Positions 6,324 through 7,069 of a stretch of 7,069 bases of DNA are shown here, piece after piece. The stretch spans positions 1 to 7,069 of the forward strand of contig JAUWWA010000086.1 in assembly GCA_030617125.1 (NCBI GenBank). Direction: 5' to 3'. This DNA is from Pirellulales bacterium (GTDB lineage Bacteria > Planctomycetota > Planctomycetia > Pirellulales > Thermoguttaceae). The translations under genes were made by a program, and so were the position numbers. How positions within the stretch are numbered: position 1 is the first letter of the stretch; each line of letters starts with the position of its first letter. The notes under the pieces are model-generated. The model worked only from the letters and a program-made list of their open reading frames with translations, was not told the origin of the DNA and made no database searches.

Positions 6324-6353
6324 ATTGTAGTTCACGTTTGGCCGCATGGCCAA
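6324..6353 (-). promoter_or_regulatory. Possible promoter and overlapping dyad for the exported-protein/Tad unit
   Basis: On the complement, TACAAT (6329-6324) could be a -10 box, with TTGGCC (6353-6348) as a poor -35 at 18 bases spacing. The -35 is one arm of a perfect inverted repeat, TTGGCC-GCAT-GGCCAA at 6338-6353, which might be a repressor site. The implied leader would be about 150 bases. The match is weak and unsupported by expression data. Confidence 0.25.
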
Positions 6354-6568
6354 CGATTTCTTGGCGGATTGTCAGAAAACGGTTCTTGGGCTAAGAATCG
6401 CAAATCCTCAAATGCAGAACCACTCGCCACAGGTAAACCACTACGAAGGCATCTTCGTTTTGGACGGGAAAGCACGATACATCATCGCTCGTGAACCGAA
6501 GATCGTAGAATGATAACCGATCACAGGTGGACGGCACGCGGCACCGCTGCTGAGAGCCGACCGGCAAA

Positions 6569-6696
6569 GGGTGGAAAGACTGCACCCGCTGCTGCCTGTC
6601 TCGACCGCTGCGCTGCCCCCCGGCGAACACGAGGTGGCACCTGTCTGAGGAGCGAATCCCACCGTGTTGACGCCCAGACTGAGGCCAGCAGGCAGC
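6569..6696 (+). other. Cluster of GC-rich hairpins, candidate structured RNA
   Basis: Several complementary segments nest or follow one another. GGGTG/CACCC (6569-6573/6583-6587) closes a 9-base loop. GCTGCCTG/CAGGCAGC (6591-6598/6689-6696) encloses about 90 bases. Inside that, GGCGAACACG (6622-6631) pairs with CGTGTT and CGCC (6663-6668/6671-6674) across a 2-base bulge, continued by GTGG/CCAC (6634-6637/6659-6662). ACCC/GGGT (6708-6711/6716-6719) follows just downstream. It matches no RNA family I recognise. GC-rich DNA gives such pairings by chance, so this is a candidate only, and the strand is uncertain. Confidence 0.25.
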
Positions 6697-6747
6697 CGAA
6701 AATCCATACCCAGCGGGGTGTTCTCTACCTAATCTGGAGAAAATCCC

Positions 6748-6861
6748 ATGACTTTGCGGGGGAACCGTTTTCGTAATTGGCTGGGTGAAAGAGGCTTGAG
6801 CAAGGGTGCTCGGCTTGTGCAAAGTGTCCGGCGTGGGCCGCACCCCGAACGGGTGGCCTAA
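6748..6861 (+). CDS. Small basic ORF, 37 codons, hypothetical
   Basis: ATG at 6748 is preceded by GGAG (6736-6739) at 8 bases spacing, a proper ribosome binding site in a region otherwise poor in them. The 37-residue product begins MTLRGNRFRNWLGERG and carries eight Arg and one Lys with only two acidic residues, so it would be strongly basic and could bind nucleic acid or membrane. It shows no signal peptide or membrane segment. The stop TAA (6859-6861) directly follows a hairpin, and a promoter for the next gene begins 8 bases later. I do not recognise the sequence; it may be a chance ORF. Confidence 0.25.
   Translation: MTLRGNRFRNWLGERGLSKGARLVQSVRRGPHPERVA
6836..6858 (+). terminator. Hairpin before the promoter, possible factor-dependent terminator
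   Basis: GGCC and ACCC (6836-6839, 6842-6845) pair with GGGT and GGCC (6851-6858) around a CGAAC loop, with a GC bulge on the left side. No T-run follows, so it would not be a classic intrinsic terminator. Its place between the small ORF's last codons and the next promoter is where a terminator would be expected. Confidence 0.25.
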
Positions 6862-6869
6862 CAAAATGA

Positions 6870-6897
6870 TTGACAAAAACCACACAATCGGTACACT
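6870..6897 (+). promoter_or_regulatory. Sigma70-like promoter of the gene at 6986
   Basis: A perfect TTGACA (6870-6875) is followed after 16 bases by TACACT (6892-6897), a 4/6 match to TATAAT. Transcription would start near 6904, giving a leader of about 80 bases. The local drop to AT-rich sequence after a GC-rich stretch supports it. Confidence 0.6.
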
Positions 6898-6905
6898 TTA
6901 TCTTC

Positions 6906-6984
6906 GTTCAGCGATTTTCCACAGTGCTTCACAGATGAGGCACGGCGCTGAACAGGGACACCTCTTTTTTCTTAGGAGCAGTGT
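6906..6984 (+). promoter_or_regulatory. Folded mRNA leader with possible ribosome-site hairpin
   Basis: A perfect 8 bp stem, GTTCAGCG/CGCTGAAC (6906-6913/6946-6953), encloses a second stem, GTGCTTC/GAGGCAC (6924-6930/6937-6943, one G-U pair) with the 6-base loop ACAGAT. Downstream, ACAC and CTC (6958-6964) can pair with GAG and GTGT (6976-6978, 6981-6984), which would cover most of the AGGAG ribosome binding site (6974-6978), with a T-rich loop. The stem foot lies almost at the predicted transcription start, so it could stabilise the 5' end or act as a regulatory element. It fits no riboswitch class I know. Confidence 0.4.
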
Positions 6985-6985
6985 T

Positions 6986-7069
6986 ATGAAACGTTTTGTT
7001 GTTCTGTTGGTTGTGGTGGGCTTCCTCGCCGCGTTGCCTCTTAGCCATCTGGCGTTTGCGAAGGACCAC
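6986..7069 (+). CDS. Start of a secreted protein gene, cut by the window end
   Basis: ATG at 6986 has AGGAG at 6974-6978, 7 bases upstream, and opens a frame of 28 codons that is still open at the last base. The visible residues are a signal peptide: MKR, a long hydrophobic core FVVLLVVVGFLAALPL, and a likely cleavage site LAFA before KDH. The product is therefore exported, but nothing of the mature protein is seen and no function can be given. A strong -35 promoter and a folded leader of about 80 bases precede it, so it has its own transcription unit, divergent from the exported-protein/Tad pair. Confidence 0.8.
   Translation, partial: MKRFVVLLVVVGFLAALPLSHLAFAKDH

Larger units (their letters stand above)
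6169..6869. other. Long intergenic region between divergent genes
   Basis: About 700 bases separate the minus-strand exported-protein gene from the plus-strand promoter at 6870. Open frames of 80-165 codons exist on both strands, but they lack good ribosome binding sites and recognisable protein character, and I treat them as chance. What I can point to is a possible minus-strand promoter with a dyad (6324-6353), a palindromic GC stretch at about 6267-6277, a cluster of hairpins (6569-6696), a small ORF (6748-6861) and a hairpin over its end (6836-6858). The rest shows nothing I can name. Confidence 0.6.

Noticed and set aside
6635..6665. tRNA-like T-arm text (GCGAATCCCAC)
   Set aside because: No GTTCGAATC loop, no D-arm, anticodon arm or acceptor stem can be assembled around it.
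6550..6750. TPP-riboswitch-like words: CTGAGA at about 6551 and ACCTAATCTGG at about 6728
   Set aside because: The second word departs from the conserved ACCTGATCTGGATAAT core, the matching GGGGTGC stem and 3' AGCG are missing, the gap is about 170 bases, and no thiamine gene follows.
6510..6776. Plus-strand open frame of 88 codons
   Set aside because: It lacks a Shine-Dalgarno sequence, is Arg/Ala/Thr-rich in the way chance GC-rich frames are, and overlaps the hairpin cluster and the better-supported small ORF.
6391..6885. Minus-strand open frame of 164 codons in the intergenic region
   Set aside because: No convincing ribosome binding site, no domain or segment I recognise, erratic composition, and it would cross the promoter at 6870.
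6954..6978. T-run at 6965-6970 after the leader stem as an attenuator terminator
   Set aside because: The T-run is 11 bases from the end of the stem, and the intervening sequence does not form a strong GC hairpin directly before it.

Overview
The window reads as a chromosomal fragment of a GC-rich bacterium, most likely a planctomycete (Planctomycetota). This placement is an inference. It rests on the EtfB/EtfA sequence type (an Arg/Lys-rich insert in EtfB and a long acyl-CoA dehydrogenase nearby), on a Tad-domain secretory protein paired with an exported protein of unknown function, on a G-rich heptamer array between genes, and on short leaders with AGGAG-type ribosome binding sites. No rRNA or tRNA gene is present to settle it.

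Bases 1-4337 (+ strand) form one run of co-directional genes: etfB and etfA (the two subunits of an electron transfer flavoprotein), then a short insert, then a 582-residue acyl-CoA dehydrogenase. The dehydrogenase would oxidise an acyl-CoA (or reduce an enoyl-CoA) and exchange electrons with EtfAB. The EtfB sequence is of the type found with electron-bifurcating or anaerobic ETFs, not the mitochondrial type. Between etfA and the dehydrogenase (2000-2588) lie a tandem G-rich heptamer array that begins at the etfA stop codon, a perfect GC-rich hairpin, a minimal nucleotidyltransferase (MNT) gene and a 37-codon ORF. That ORF overlaps the MNT gene where a HEPN partner gene would normally start, so this looks like the remains of an MNT/HEPN toxin-antitoxin pair lodged inside a metabolic operon.

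Bases 4339-6168 (- strand) hold a convergent two-gene unit. The upstream gene encodes an exported protein of unknown function with a clear signal peptide. The downstream gene encodes a single-pass protein with a TadE/TadG-like N-terminus. The last gene's stop codon is one base from the stop of the acyl-CoA dehydrogenase, so neither transcript has room for its own terminator there.

Bases 6169-6985 separate divergent genes and contain no convincing large ORF. They hold a possible promoter plus dyad for the minus-strand pair, a cluster of GC-rich hairpins that could be a structured RNA, a 37-codon basic ORF with a good ribosome binding site, and a sigma70-like promoter. A folded leader of about 80 bases follows the promoter and leads into the last gene. 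That gene starts at 6986 and runs off the window; only the signal peptide of a secreted protein is visible.

The points most worth following up are the MNT/HEPN remnant in the etf operon, the heptamer array at the etfA stop codon, the folded leader before 6986 and the hairpin cluster at 6569-6696. I found no complete defence system, CRISPR array, insertion sequence or stable RNA gene.
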